From: Microplitis mediator
Taxonomy: Eukaryota; Arthropoda; Insecta; Hymenoptera; Braconidae
Assembly (NCBI RefSeq): GCF_029852145.1
Contig: NC_079974.1
Location: 20,004,082-20,068,081, forward strand
DNA length: 64,000 nt
Direction: 5' to 3'
Shown here: one piece after another, positions 1 through 13,200 of the stretch
Numbering within the stretch: the first letter of the stretch is position 1
How the letters are laid out: every line of letters begins with the position of its first letter
Made by a program: the position numbers and the translations under genes
The notes under the pieces: generated by a model
Seen by the model: the letters and a program-made list of their open reading frames with translations, nothing else
What the model was told of the DNA's origin: nothing
Database searches by the model: none

Positions 1-4
1 TAAG

Positions 5-3000
5 ATGAGACCAAAACAATTTGCTGTTAAATCTACTGGATCAATACCATCACCATCTTATTATCCATCTAGACTTAAAAGCGTGCCTTCATCGGTTAAT
101 AATAATAAGTCACCAGCGACAAATATTGTACTGGGTAATTCGAAAGCTAGGGGTAGCAATCAAGAGCAGAGTATTGAGTTTGGTGGCTCGTTGATTGATA
201 AAAATTCCCACGGTACTTCTTGTTCTTCAACAAATTCTACCGCTACTGCAACAGTTACGACAACGACACAGAGCAGTAGTCCAAAGTCAAATAAAAAATT
301 GAAAACTGTATCACCAGAGTCCCAATTAAAAAGTGCCAAAGTAACGAACAAAATTTCCGAACGTAAAAAATCAATTGTTAGAAATTCAGGTAAATTAAAA
401 AATTCAGTTGATTCAACAATTGACGAAGTTGTAGCACTTATGATAAGTGGTACGGAAACTGATGAGTTACCGCCGGTTGATCCGGATAATAAACTTGAGG
501 GTAAAGTAACGCGTAGTAAGAAAATGTTGTTTGAAGAGTGTGATATTAAGAAGGAATTAATTGAAGCTGAGGAAGAGACTAAGTCTGAAGACGAGAGTGT
601 GGAAACAAACTCGGAGGGTGGCAGCCAAGGAAATCAATCAAAACGACGAGTGAGTCAACGCAGTTTGAGAAATGGTAAACTCAGACAATTAGATTTGATG
701 GAAGATAAGAAAGTTCGTCGTAATGCTGAGGACGAAACTGATAATGCTGATGATGAGTCGAGTAATGTAGAGTCTGGTGGACAAAATGAAGTTACGGATA
801 CTGATGACAATACAGAGACGGAAAAAAATAATAATAGTGAACAAGTTGACCGCAGTGTTGAAGGAGAACAACCTGGTGGTCCTAATTTAAGATCTAAAGC
901 TAAAGCCAAGAGTACTGATACCCCAATAACTGTTGAAGACACACCAGTTATTGACAGTAAAGTTGCGACAGCAGGGATAAAAAGTTGTGCTGATGAGCCA
1001 ACAAGAAAATCATCTGGCTACGAGTTACTCAGAAAAAATTGTTTACTGGGTAAATTAACAGTCGGTGATAAACAATCACTTAAACCAAGACGCAGTAGTC
1101 TGAATATTGATGTTAAAAAAACAATGGGTCCATTGTACGGTAGTGAAAAAATAGATGGAGTTGTTGCTAAATCACAAATAGATCAAATGATTGAAGATAT
1201 TAAATTAAATATCGCAAAATCAATAGAAAGTAAAATTGAAAGTAAAATGTTATCACTTGAAAAATCATTAGGAATTAATAAAAATTTTGATATTCCAAAG
1301 ATTGAAGAAATAGTCGCACCATTGAGTACAGAAACACAAAAAGTTATTGTACTTGATAAAAATAATGATGAAGAAGTAAAACCTGATGTATCTAAATTAG
1401 AGACTGTGGCTAACACTAGTACTGATAATAATAATTCTGTACCCAAGGTAGCTGACACTGCCAAAGAGATTGAGAAGCTAGTCATGGGTGACAATGTAGA
1501 GGATAAACAACAGATTGCTGAGTCTGCTGAAACCTCCAAGGATAAGGATACTGCTGCTGCTGATGCTGATGTTGATGCTGATGCTGATGCTGTTGCTGAT
1601 GCTGATGCTGATAACACACCAGTTACGTCGAAAGAGAGTGCGACAGAATCACAGAGCGAGAATGATCAAAGTCAAAGCTCTTTGCAGTCCGATGAAAGTT
1701 TGGAAGTAGCGACAACGACTGCAACAGCCACCGCAGAAGAAGACGAAACATTGAGTTGTGATGATAAAGTTTCTGAAGAAGAATCGCAGATGGAGACAAT
1801 TCCGGTGGAGTCTTGTGATCCACAAGCTAAAGAAACGGAAGAAGAAACACTGGAAACAATTTCACTGGAAGTTGAAAGACTTGTTACTGAACCTTTGCCA
1901 ACAAATTTAAAGGATACTCAGAGTAATGACAGTGAAGAAGATGATAATTTAGAAATGGATGTTGAGATGACAGAAAATAATGATGAAGAAAAGGAAAATA
2001 AGGATGAAGTTGTAGAAAAAATTGATCAAGTTGTGGAAAATGATGATGAAGATATGGAAAATAAGGATGAAGTTGAGAAAATGGATGATGAAGTAAAAGA
2101 TGATGATGAAGTTGTGAAAGAAAATGAAGAAAAAACGATAGATGAAGTTGTTGAAGAGTCGGTTGTAAATGAAGAAGTAGAAGAATCTGTTGTTAATGAA
2201 GAAGTTGAAGAAGAAGAAAAAGAAGATGATGATAATGATGATCATGATGATGAAGAAGTTGTTAAACATGATATTGATAATAATGAAGTATCAGTGGAAA
2301 AAGTAAATGATGAGGTCACTGATGTTGAACAAGAATTAAAAACTGAAGAAAAGCAGAAATCGGTAACTCCAGAACCAAGTTCTAGTTCTCAAATAGACAA
2401 GTCAGCTAAAAATACTCCAGAAAAAGCAGCAGAGGTGGCAGCCCCAGTTGAAGATGAAATAAAATCACGAGAAGAAAAGTCAAGTGATGTAAATAAAAGT
2501 GGTGTTGAAGAAGGAAGACGTGTTCTGAGAGCGAGAGACAAATTGAGGAAATCTGAGAAAGCTCTGAAAGCCGCTGAAGCCAGTGGTGAAGTAAAATCAG
2601 ATGATTCTAAAATAAATAGTAGTGCAGATGAAACAGTCGAGTCGGGAATAAAATCAAAAGATGAAACTGAAGCTCCAGTTGTTGTTAAAATTGAAGAACC
2701 CGAGCCGATAACCCGCACAAGACGAAGTCGTGACGTTAAAAAACGCAAAGAGCTTGAAACGTCACCTCAGAGTTTGAAGAGCAAACGGAGCCGACGTGAT
2801 ACTAAAAAATTGGATCAACAAAAAGAAGAAACTTTATTGGACAATGAAGTTGCTACAATAAATGAAAATAAACGATCGTTGTCTGTTGATAAATTGACTA
2901 AAAGAATAGAAGGTACTAAGAGCTTGCGTGTTTTTTCACCATCTGAGACTACACGTGATAAAAATATTGACAATCGCAGTAAATCTGAAAACGATATTGA

Positions 3001-6000
3001 GCCGTCAAAAAGCGGGAAAACTGTTCAACTATCAAGGGATAGATGTGATAGTATTAAACCAAAGGAACCATCAGTTAATCCTGCTGCTGAACAAATTGAA
3101 AATGTTGAAGTCATTGCAGAAGAAACCAGCGGAGATGCAGTGCCTGCTATTGCTCTGACAGAAGTATCCGACAATGAATCAAAAGCTGGTAAAATTTCTG
3201 AAAGTGTTTTGAAAGACTCGGATGAAGCTTCGACGTCTGGTGAATCAACAAGTAGCGTTTCATTTAAAATTCTTGAAACACCTGAAGATAAAGCGCGAAA
3301 AGAATCAATTCTTCGTATTCTGGGCTTAGAGTCCCTGGAAAAAGCTGCCGAACGATTACACCAAAAAGCTAAACGTGAACAGTACACTGGAACATTGAAA
3401 ACGATTATTAGAGTCAGCAAGGATAAGGACAAGGATAAAAAACAATCACGGTCTCCGTTGAAAATGGTACTCAAGCAAGGGAGAAATGATGGAGATGGAG
3501 GAGATGCTTCGGAGTTTTACACCATTCAGAAGGAGGTGAGTTTTAATAAACAAAAAAAAAAAAGAAACAGTAATTAATTTGTTTAATGAAGAAAATTAAT
3601 GTTAATTTTTTTGTTTTATTTGCAGCTTGGAACCAGTGGTTTGGGCGATAGCAGCTCTGGTGCGAACCGAAAGCTCTCTACTAACCACAGACAATCTTGC
3701 GGTAATCCTGGTTGCGGGCATAACTACATTATTAATCATACCTTCCTTTATTCATTTCACCTTTTAATTAAAAAAAAAATATATAAAATTTTAAAGAGAA
3801 AAAAAGTTTTAATCCACATTTTAAAAAATTGCTTTACTAATTCTAAAGATGCATGCAAAAAATAATTCACTATTTTATTTTTAATCCTATTAATCCCAAT
3901 TATTTAACTTTGCCATAATTAAAAATAAAAAAGGAGGAATTTTTAATGTGAATAATAATTACAGATGAAGAACACGAGGACACGTCATTTAAAACTCGAC
4001 CACGGTTGATAATACCAGAAAAATACTCGTCATTTTCAATACATCCAGGGCGGCCGTGTGCTGACAACTGCTGTTATTGTTTTGGAAAATTTGGCTCTCT
4101 GGATACGCCAATGCATTTAGCCCAATTAAAGTCTGATGAACGGCGGAAAAAAATTTTATTAACCGAGGGTCATCTTAACAAAGACTCGTGTCTTTGTGAT
4201 GCCTGTTATCGTCATGTTGATAGAAAAGTAAGATATTTTTTATTTATATTTACATTTGAATGTTAAGTAATTTAGAATAACTACGGCTTTTACTTCTGAG
4301 TAGAAAAAATGAAAATTTTTTAATAGTTTTATTGACTTCTATGTTATTAAAAATCCAGGAGTATAAAAATTTAAAGAAAATATTTTTTAAAAAGTTAATT
4401 CAATTAAAAAATTTTTGCGCTTAAAAATATTAGCATAGGAGTCATACTTGAACATAATTATTAAATACATTCTTTAGGGATGTGCGAATAATTCGAAGCT
4501 TTCTAAATAATTGCAACATTTTTTTTAACGATTTAAAATTAAAATATTTTTTCCAATAATTCAATTTTTTGTCAGAGGTAGAAATAGAGCTCAGACACAA
4601 TTCTAGAAAATATTATTTTTGGTGGTTCCATGACAACTGATCCCCGACAAGTAATCACACGATAATTGATCCCACAGACAACTGATCCCACTGACAAATT
4701 CATAAAATAATTAATTATTAATTAATAACTATGACATGAGTAATTAATATTCACTGTTGTAAATATAAAAAGTTAAATTATGTAAATTAGTTGTTGATAA
4801 AAATCAATTGACGATCATTTGTTGATGGGATCAGATGTCGGTGGGATCAATTTGTAGGGATTACTTGTCGTGGTATAAAATTGTTGGGATCAGTTGACAG
4901 CACACCATCTTTGGTTACTTTAAAAACTAAGCTCTCTATTAAAGCCACTGCCAGGCAGTGCCCCCCACTTTAAAAATTTTAAATGACTCAATTGTCATAG
5001 ACGCATCAGAATTTTTTCATTTAATTAAAAAAAGTTAGAGCATTAATTGAAAAAAGGACAACGTAGTAGAGATGGAATAGCGAGACTGCGTTTCAGATAT
5101 TTTCAGTTTTTACCCCCACCATCTAGATTTAATACCTAAAGCAAGCGCCTTGATGGTGGAGATGAAAACTATAGCAATTTCGCCGAGATATATATTTAAA
5201 AAAAATTACTTACAGTTATCAATTAGGAGTTGAACGAAATTTGGAGAATAAATTTGAGCCCACAAAATTTGACATCTCGAATTATGAAATTGACATGAAG
5301 ATATAAATAATACCCTTGAATAAAAATTGAATACTTGAAAACTGATCGGAATTTTTTAAATTCGAATTTCAAATCGAATACGATTCGCCGCACATCCTTA
5401 ATATTTATATTGGGGTGGTCGTTAAAAATTAATTTTTCTCAGACGCCCCATAAAAAGCTTCTTTTTAGTGAATAAACACATTGGGAATTTAGTTTTTTCG
5501 TTTTAAGTAAAAAGAACACGTGCCTCACGACGATCAAAGTTCATTTTTCGATACAATCGCGGTTTTTTTTAAATATCTCATGAAATATGCAGATTAAAGG
5601 AAAAAATCATAGGAACAATTTTGTAGGAAATTAAATTCTTAACAAAAAAGGTCATATTCATTTTTTTTTATAAATTGTGTATTTATGGAGATATTTTAAA
5701 AAAACTTTTTTTAGATCTTATCAATGGAGCGTTTTAAGAATTTCAAATGTTGAAAATAACATTTTTCTAAGTATAGGGTAGAAGTACCGTTTTTGGTCAC
5801 TTTAGGACCAGTTTTGGACACTTGGAAAACTTAAATAAAACAATTTGTATAAGACGCAGTGATAAAATTAATTTTTAAAGTGTGTTCAAAGATACTTCTA
5901 TCCCACTACTAAAATGGAAATTTTTCTTCATACTTTTTCATTAATTAAAATAAAGTATCAAATGTCCAAAAATGGAGCAGTGGCCATAAATAACGTATTT

Positions 6001-8449
6001 TCTTACCAGGGGTTCGTACTTCTCTCTCTATTACACTCAAGTCCACGAACGGTACTATCTTTGTTGCACTTGTGCAGTAAACAGAAACTTTGACTGAGTT
6101 TTTCTCTTAAACAAACGAATATTGTCAAACAATTTAAGCGCACTTCGCTAGATTAGACACTAGTGCATCAATGTGCGGTCTGTATTTTGTATTTAGAGGT
6201 TTTGTTTCCGAAAAAAACTCAGCCGAAAATATCCGATAACGCCCTGTTAACATTCGTAATCCTTTAACTGCTCAATTGATAAGATCAAAAAAAAGCTTTT
6301 TCAAAATATCTTCATAAATACACATATTATAAAAAAAATGAACATGACCTTTTTTGTCAAGAATTTAATTTCCTACAAAATTGTTTCTATGATTTTTTCC
6401 TTTAATCTGCATATTTCATGAGATATTTAAAAAAAACCGCGATTGTATCGAGAAATGAACTTTGATTGTCCTGCGGCACGTGTCTTTTTTACTTAAAAAG
6501 AAAAATCCAAAATTCCCAGGTATTTTTTCACTAAGAAGCTTTTTATGGGGTGTCTGAGAAAATTTAATTTTTAACGACCACCTTAATTTATATGTATGAT
6601 ATATATTTATAATATATTCTTTCAGGCAAACATGAGTCCAACAAATACAAGTTCAAAACCCCAACGAGTACATCGTCAACTATTAGTTTCAAAATGTTAC
6701 GTAAAAGATTGCCGAGACCCAGCAAGACATACCGTCAAACGACGTTGGATCCACAAGATCAAACCTTGTATCCAAAATCAGGTAATTAATTTATAAAATA
6801 ACAATCATAGCATAAATAACAATCAACAAATAAAAAACAAAACATTAATTTTAATTGCAGGTGATAATTGACGTTAATCCCGAACCCAGTCAACACACAT
6901 CAATGTATTTTTGCGTTGATCACTACGCGATAATTGAACAATTTTTAATCTGTTCACTGTGTACCCGTCGCTTAACTCGAAATCAAACTCATCATTTAAG
7001 TGCATCGGAGACCAATGAATTAAATCGTTTATTAGAACAACAGAGAATACCAGTATCAGTAACAGCCGGTACATTTCTTTGCAAACTCTGTCGATATTTT
7101 ATGACCACTCAATTCAAGTACAAAGATATTGAAAACATGAGCGCAAATAATAAAACATTTACCAAGGGTTATCGTAAACGTTTGTTAGAACTTCACAACA
7201 TCGAGCTAATGGACGATGATGACGAGGAGTCATCATCAACCCAGGGTATGTCTATAAAAGACAAACGTAAAAAATCTAAAAGTTTGAACAAAAGTGCTAG
7301 TAGTGTTGGTAGTGGAGGTGCTGGTGGTAGTGCTGGTAATAATAGTGCTAGTGGTAGTGGGCCATCAAAATCACCAACTGATAATTTAGACAAATCAACA
7401 TCAGAAAAATCAACACCCGAACCAGTTAAATCAAATCCACCTGCAACATCACAAATAGAAGCTACAGAAAATCGTGAATCATTTGTCGATCAACGTCCTA
7501 AGGCTAGTAATGAGGAGAATACAACGACTGAAACTCAAATTCTTGATTTAGAAAGTGCTGTAGAAAAATTAAAAAAACGTAAAGCATTAGATCAACATTT
7601 ATATTCAACAACATCACCAGTATTTAATAATAATAACAATAATAATAGTAGTAATAATAATAATAACAATAATGACAATAGTAGTGATGTTGTTGAAATA
7701 CTAGCAATGGACAAAGAAGTTACCTTAACACGATTGCCAAAGCGACCAAGACTCAACAATGATATAACTCCAGTTGTTCAAAGACTCGGTGCAAATCCAT
7801 CAATAAGTGTACGAACATTATTTCCCGGTGAAGAAGAAATGGGCTTACATGCAAACGTTGAATTTTCAAATGTACGTGAAGTAACACCACAAGGATGGGA
7901 AAAATGTGCAACAATAATACAATACGATCGTGATACTAAATTACTTTGGCAGGAGCTTCAAAGGCCATACGGTAATCAGAGTTCATTTTTACGTCACTTG
8001 ATACTACTAGAGAAATATTATCGTTCTGGTGATCTTGTACTGGCACCAAATGCATCACGTAACGCTATTAATTATTCAACATCTGTACAAAATCGTCTGA
8101 TATCATATGAAGGACCAGAAAAAATGGACGAGCCGATAACAGATCCATTGCCTACTGAGTTTAGTAATTCAAGACGTTTGAGTGGTGGTTACATGATGGA
8201 GAGAGACAGACTATCAACTGGTACTCCAAGTACTAGTACTTTGTTAAATACAACGTCAATAAATAATCCAACATCTGTTAAATCAAATTTTAATCAACAA
8301 TTACAACAACAATCGCAACAGCTCAATACCAAATCAAATCCACCAAGAATTTTAAAAATAAATAGTGGAGTTTCAATTATTAAAAAACCACCGCCAAGTC
8401 TTCAGAGACTTAATTTACCATCAGCTAGTGGTAGTAATAATAGTAATAG

Positions 8450-8482
<33 letters not shown>

Positions 8483-9104
8483 CAATAATAATAATAATAA
8501 TAGTAATAATAATAGTAATAATAGCAGTAGTATTACAAATCATACTGCAAATGGTAGTGCCAAACGCAAAGACGGTTTTCCAAATAAAATAACTGGTAGT
8601 ACATCTGGGGGTAAAGTAATCCACATGAGTGAACCAGACTTCAAACGGCTACAATCTTTAAAAAAACAAAAAATGTTGAGTGAAAAAATGACAACAAGTT
8701 TATCATCGCCGTCATCATCACCATCAACATCAGCATCAACATCGACATCTTTGTCGTCATTAACAAACTCAACGGCTGTGACAAATGTTAATGCAAATTT
8801 ACAGCAGCAGCAAAAAACGGCACAAGTAGCGAGACAAAATATCCAATTTCATGAGCACATAAGAATGCAACAGGAAATGTTGAACAGACAGAGTCGCGGT
8901 GATTTTGAACCGATTATTTGTGATGTTAGATCACTTATTAATGAAAACACGCCGACGCAAAATCTTATAAATAATTTAAATTTACCGAAATCAATTCAAG
9001 TAACAACAAAACCATCTAGTAATAATCCGATACCAATATTACCAAAAATGCCTAAATCATTAACGGTAATACCACAGACAATACATCGTACTGTTGATAA
9101 GTGA
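5..9104 (+). CDS. Large acidic nuclear-type protein with Cys/His-rich module (five exons, 5' end uncertain)
   Basis: Exons 5-3535, 3626-3701, 3965-4227, 6626-6781 and 6861-9104 join with GT-AG introns in matching phase (0, 1, 0, 0) to give 2089 codons plus stop. Residues 1-1177 are low complexity: Glu/Asp-rich (about 630-790), an Ala-Asp repeat near 517-537, and basic patches such as RTRRSRDVKKRKE that look like nuclear localisation signals. Residues about 1225-1415 carry ordered Cys/His: PCADNCCYC, CLCDACYRHVDRK, KCYVKDCRDPARH, FCVDH, CSLC and FLCKLC. This suggests several zinc sites. A second well-ordered block (about 1665-1766, with QGWEKCATIIQYDRDTKLLW) follows, surrounded by poly-Asn and Ser/Gln tracts. 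I do not recognise the family; a chromatin-associated role is inferred from composition only. The ATG at 5 has no upstream stop within the window, so the true start or an earlier exon may lie outside. Confidence 0.85.
4621..4906. repeat. Small inverted-repeat element with TGATCCCA motifs
   Basis: The left arm (about 4621-4700) and right arm (about 4822-4906) are imperfect reverse complements. Both carry ACTGATCCC and GACAAGTAATC in inverted order. The words TGATCCC and GGGATCA recur about six times in 290 bases. The central part is plain A+T-rich DNA with no ORF. It looks like a non-autonomous foldback/MITE. No clear target duplication was found. Confidence 0.65.
5414..6582. mobile_element. 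Foldback element with long terminal inverted repeats (about 315-330 bp arms)
   Basis: Ends are GGTGGTCGTTAAAAATT on the left and AATTTTTAACGACCACC on the right. The left arm runs to about 5742 and the right arm begins near 6268, with high identity by eye (for example TATGCAGATTAAAGG against its complement near 6400). The roughly 525-base loop has no transposase ORF and contains a second, smaller repeat at about 5774-6007. No convincing target-site duplication is visible. It is non-autonomous and of unknown superfamily. Confidence 0.8.
5774..6007. repeat. MITE-like repeat nested in the loop of the foldback element
   Basis: The left part, GGGTAGAAGTACCG followed by TTTTGGTCACTTTAGGACC, resembles the reverse complement of 18150-18209, so the sequence is dispersed in the window. 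The right part carries a related inverted stretch (GTCCAAAAATGGAGCAGTGGCC). The boundaries are approximate. Confidence 0.5.
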
Positions 9105-10235
9105 CAAAAAAATAATATTATTATTAATCGTAATAATAATAAAAATAAAAGACGTTTAAAAATAAAACGGAAATCTAAATGACTAAAAATTTTTTAATTA
9201 TTTAAATTTTATTATTAATTAATATAATAATAAATAATTATTAAAATATATTTGGTGATGAAAATGATGATTTAAGATTTAAGAGAGACAAAGATATGTA
9301 AGTAAGCGTAATTATTTTTTTGGTATAAAAGTTGTGTGTTATCGTATATTTAAAATATTTCAAGAAAAAAAATATATATATTTAATTTTGTATTTTAAAA
9401 TATTAAAATAATAATGCACGTAACACATTTGACAGCAACATGTGACCAAGAGATAAAGACGTGATTGATAATTATCTTGAAAAGAAAAAAAAATGACTGA
9501 GAATTAAAAAAAATATGTGGCGTTAAAATAATTATATAAATTTTAAATTATTTATATCATAATTATTACGTTTCAATCAACTATTGAACACAAAAAGTGC
9601 CTAATTGTCACAATATATATAACTAAAGTTATATATATTAAAAAAAAATATATAGTGAGAAAAATACTAATTGATAAATCGTTATGATTTTTAGTGATTA
9701 ATTATTATGGTTAAAAACAATCAATAAAAATCTATAATTAACCCACTACATAAATATGTAAAATTACATGTATATTTTTAGTTTTTTTTTTTTTTTATTA
9801 ATTGATAGTTAAAATTTTCTCAATCGAATAGATCTTTCATAAAAAAAAATCATTTTTGTTATACGCAAATATTTTCTTTCTCATTTATCGTAAGTTTATT
9901 TTACTAATTAATTTTTAGTCCTGTAATTTTTTTTTTCTCCAATAAATATTACAAGTAATTAATGATTATTTATTAAGTACATGGTTACTCTCTTGTTATA
10001 CGTCTTTACGCAGGAAATAAATATTTGTAGCAATACCACGTGGGTATGAAATGAAAATTTGAAAATTAAAAAAAAAATATATATATATATATAAATATAA
10101 ATACATTAATATTAATTACACAGCGTATAGATTATTACGGATATTTTTAGATTTAGTTTAAGGCGGTGAGCTTATTTATTACGTTTATTCTACTCGCACT
10201 GTATATAATTTAATTAATAATTTAATCTAATTAAC

Positions 10236-10266
<31 letters not shown>

Positions 10267-13200
10267 GACGTATTGTCTTATTGGAAAAGTCTTGTTATCA
10301 ATTATAATTATTATTATTATTATTATTTTTTTCATATCGAATCGAAAAATAATAAATATATCAGAGTAAAACGTAATGTTAATAATATATAACACGTGTT
10401 ATTATATATTAATTTATGCAAACGTTAAAGAGGGACGTAATGACGTCTGATAATCATGGATTGATAATAACAATATAAATAATAATGATATTAATTATTA
10501 TTATAAAAATACTGATATTGAAAATTTAAAAAAAAATTCAAATGTATGATGGAAAAATATGGCTGTCTCGCGAGTGATAGTGATGTAAATACTTTAATTA
10601 ATAAGTTATATAAAATAATGATGATAATAATAATGATTATAAAAAAAGAATTTTTAAATAGAAGGGACTGATTACGGAGAGAATTGTATTGAGTTAATAC
10701 ATAAATTAAAAGTAATTAATAACTGCCTGTATTGAATACAAAAAAAGAATTTATTAAATGTATAAAGAAAATTCACTTTTTTTTTATATATATTTTAATA
10801 AATACTAAATTATTTGAAATAATTATAATTGTAATTATAATTAAAAAAATATATATAAATAAATAAAAAGCTCAACAAAGACAATTTAAACTCGCCAGTA
10901 AAAAAATAGTTTTATGGATATTTAACTTTCTCTCCGTTTTATCACAAGGAATTTAAAAAAATTGAAATTTATTTAAAAAATATATAAATGATAATTAAAA
11001 ATAAATTTATTTGTGAAAGGAATTTTGATGGTAATTACGAAGGTACAGAATATATATAAATTCTCTATTTTAATAAGGATATTTTTGATATATCTCTATT
11101 ATATATATATAAATGTATATGTATATCGAATAAATTAGTGAGCATTGCTGTCGCTTGATAATCAGTTGTTGTTACGCTCGATTTCTTACGAGCTTTTTAG
11201 TGTGGCCTCAAAATATATATACATAAATATATATATATATATACTATTTCTTTGATGATTATCGAAAAGATGATAATTAAAAATAATTACAATAAATAAT
11301 AAAAAATGTTTATCAATAATATGTAATTATTTTTATATTTAATTGTTAATTGAACACTGAATGGCTACTATTGATTAAAAAAATGAAATTAATAATAATA
11401 ATGATAAATATATAAAATTTTAAACGGCGTTACATCATTGTAAGCACAATGAATTTAAGTTTTAAGAATTCTATTTTTCTGGTGGCAAAGGGTATGAATT
11501 ATTGTGAAAAATAAAATAAAATAAATGTTTTAAATTAGGAATTAAATTATTTAAATTTATAAATTTTCTTCTATTTAAAATTTTCAATTATTTTTTTAAC
11601 ACTCGACACTATTTGTGTTAAAAATAAATATGTAATTTATTGAACGGATCATGGTTTAGCGGAAACAATAAAAAATAGCTTGGCCTTGCACCAATTTTTA
11701 ATGTTAATGCAACAAAAAAAAATGTATGATTGAGTGGAGAATCATGTCGCCATGGAGATATTTAATGAGCAATAATTGTGAATGTTTATTATTATTTTTT
11801 CTTTATTATTATTCTTATTGTAAACTCTATTTATTTCAAACAATTGAACAAATAATTTAAAAAAATAAAATGTCCATTCTATGGATAAATTTTCTTTGAG
11901 AGAAAAAATATTTAAAAATCACCACTAAATTTAAAAAGTGGGATTGACAGTGATGCAAATAATTAATTTAGTTCAGTGATTTTATAAAGTAATTAAAGAA
12001 TTTAAAAAAAAAAAAACACTAAAATAAAAAGTTATTACGTTACTTTATATAATCGTTGAGTTTATATCTATTATTATAATAATAATAGAAATATAATAAT
12101 AATTATGTTATTTAAATTAATATTAAATCATGTTATCACTATTTTAATGCCTTTGTTTATTTAGTTATACAATGTAATAGTTATTTAGGTTCATCCTTTG
12201 TATATATTCGCAACACTCAATAAAAATACAAAAAAATATATACATACATATATATTATACATATTGATATATATATTATGTATTTATAATTAATTAGTTA
12301 TTATTATATATTTATATGCTTATGTAACTTACCTTTATATTAATTATAGACAAGAGTTTTAATGGGTAGGGATTTATTTATAAAATAATCACACGTAATT
12401 ATTATTTTTTATTTATTTATATTTTTTTTAATTTTTCTTTTTTCTTAATAATTGGTAACTGATTTTGGATATCTAGTTTACTAAAAATCTAAACAATGTA
12501 CGAAACTTTATACATAGCTAGGTTTTTTTTTTGTTTTTTTTTTTTTTTATTTTTTTAATTATATTATATTTTATTTTTCTTGTATTTAATGTTGCTTATT
12601 GTTTTTTGTTTTTGTATGACGTTTTTCTTTTTATATTAAGGAATTTTACGGTAGCTATTTACAAATATTTTGAATCACTCGCAAAACGTTTTTTTTTTTT
12701 TATGATACTGACGTTAGCTGACGTCTGATAATTTTTTCAAAATGACGAATTACTGAGAAAAAATATTTTGAAAAATTGCACTTGTAGTTTTTTAAATTTT
12801 CTACACCCGCATTTTGTAAGTGAATGTAGCAGACAAATTTAAAATTACAAATAAATGGAGTAAATAATTTTAAAAATGCACTTATTTATTGCAAAATTTT
12901 TTAAATGCGCATTTTTTTTTAATTTAATTTTATTAATTATTTACTCTATTAATAATTTTAAATTTTTCTGATGTCTGCTACATTACACTCATGCGTATTT
13001 TATTTTTTTAAATTTTGAAATCAATTTGTTGGAAAAAAAATTTAAAAATTATCAACTGTCTGCTAACTTCAGAATCTTTATTTTTATTTTTATTTTATTA
13101 AAACGTTAATCGATAATGATCCGGGCACTCTACGGAAGATTAGATTTTTTTACAATTTTTTTTGACCCGCGCAATGTCTACTTGGATTTTTGATACAAAA

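Larger units (their letters stand above)
4228..6625 (+). other. Third intron of the acidic protein gene, filled with inverted-repeat elements
   Basis: The donor AAA|GTAAGA and acceptor TTTCAG are seen in the sequence. The 2398-base intron has no coding signal. About 60% of it is two inverted-repeat elements, at 4621-4906 and 5414-6582, described separately. The remaining sequence is A+T-rich and unremarkable. Confidence 0.7.

Noticed and set aside
1183..1617. Antisense Ser/Ala-rich open frames over the acidic protein exon
   Set aside because: They are shadows of the Glu/Asp-rich and GCTGAT-repeat coding sequence on the opposite strand.
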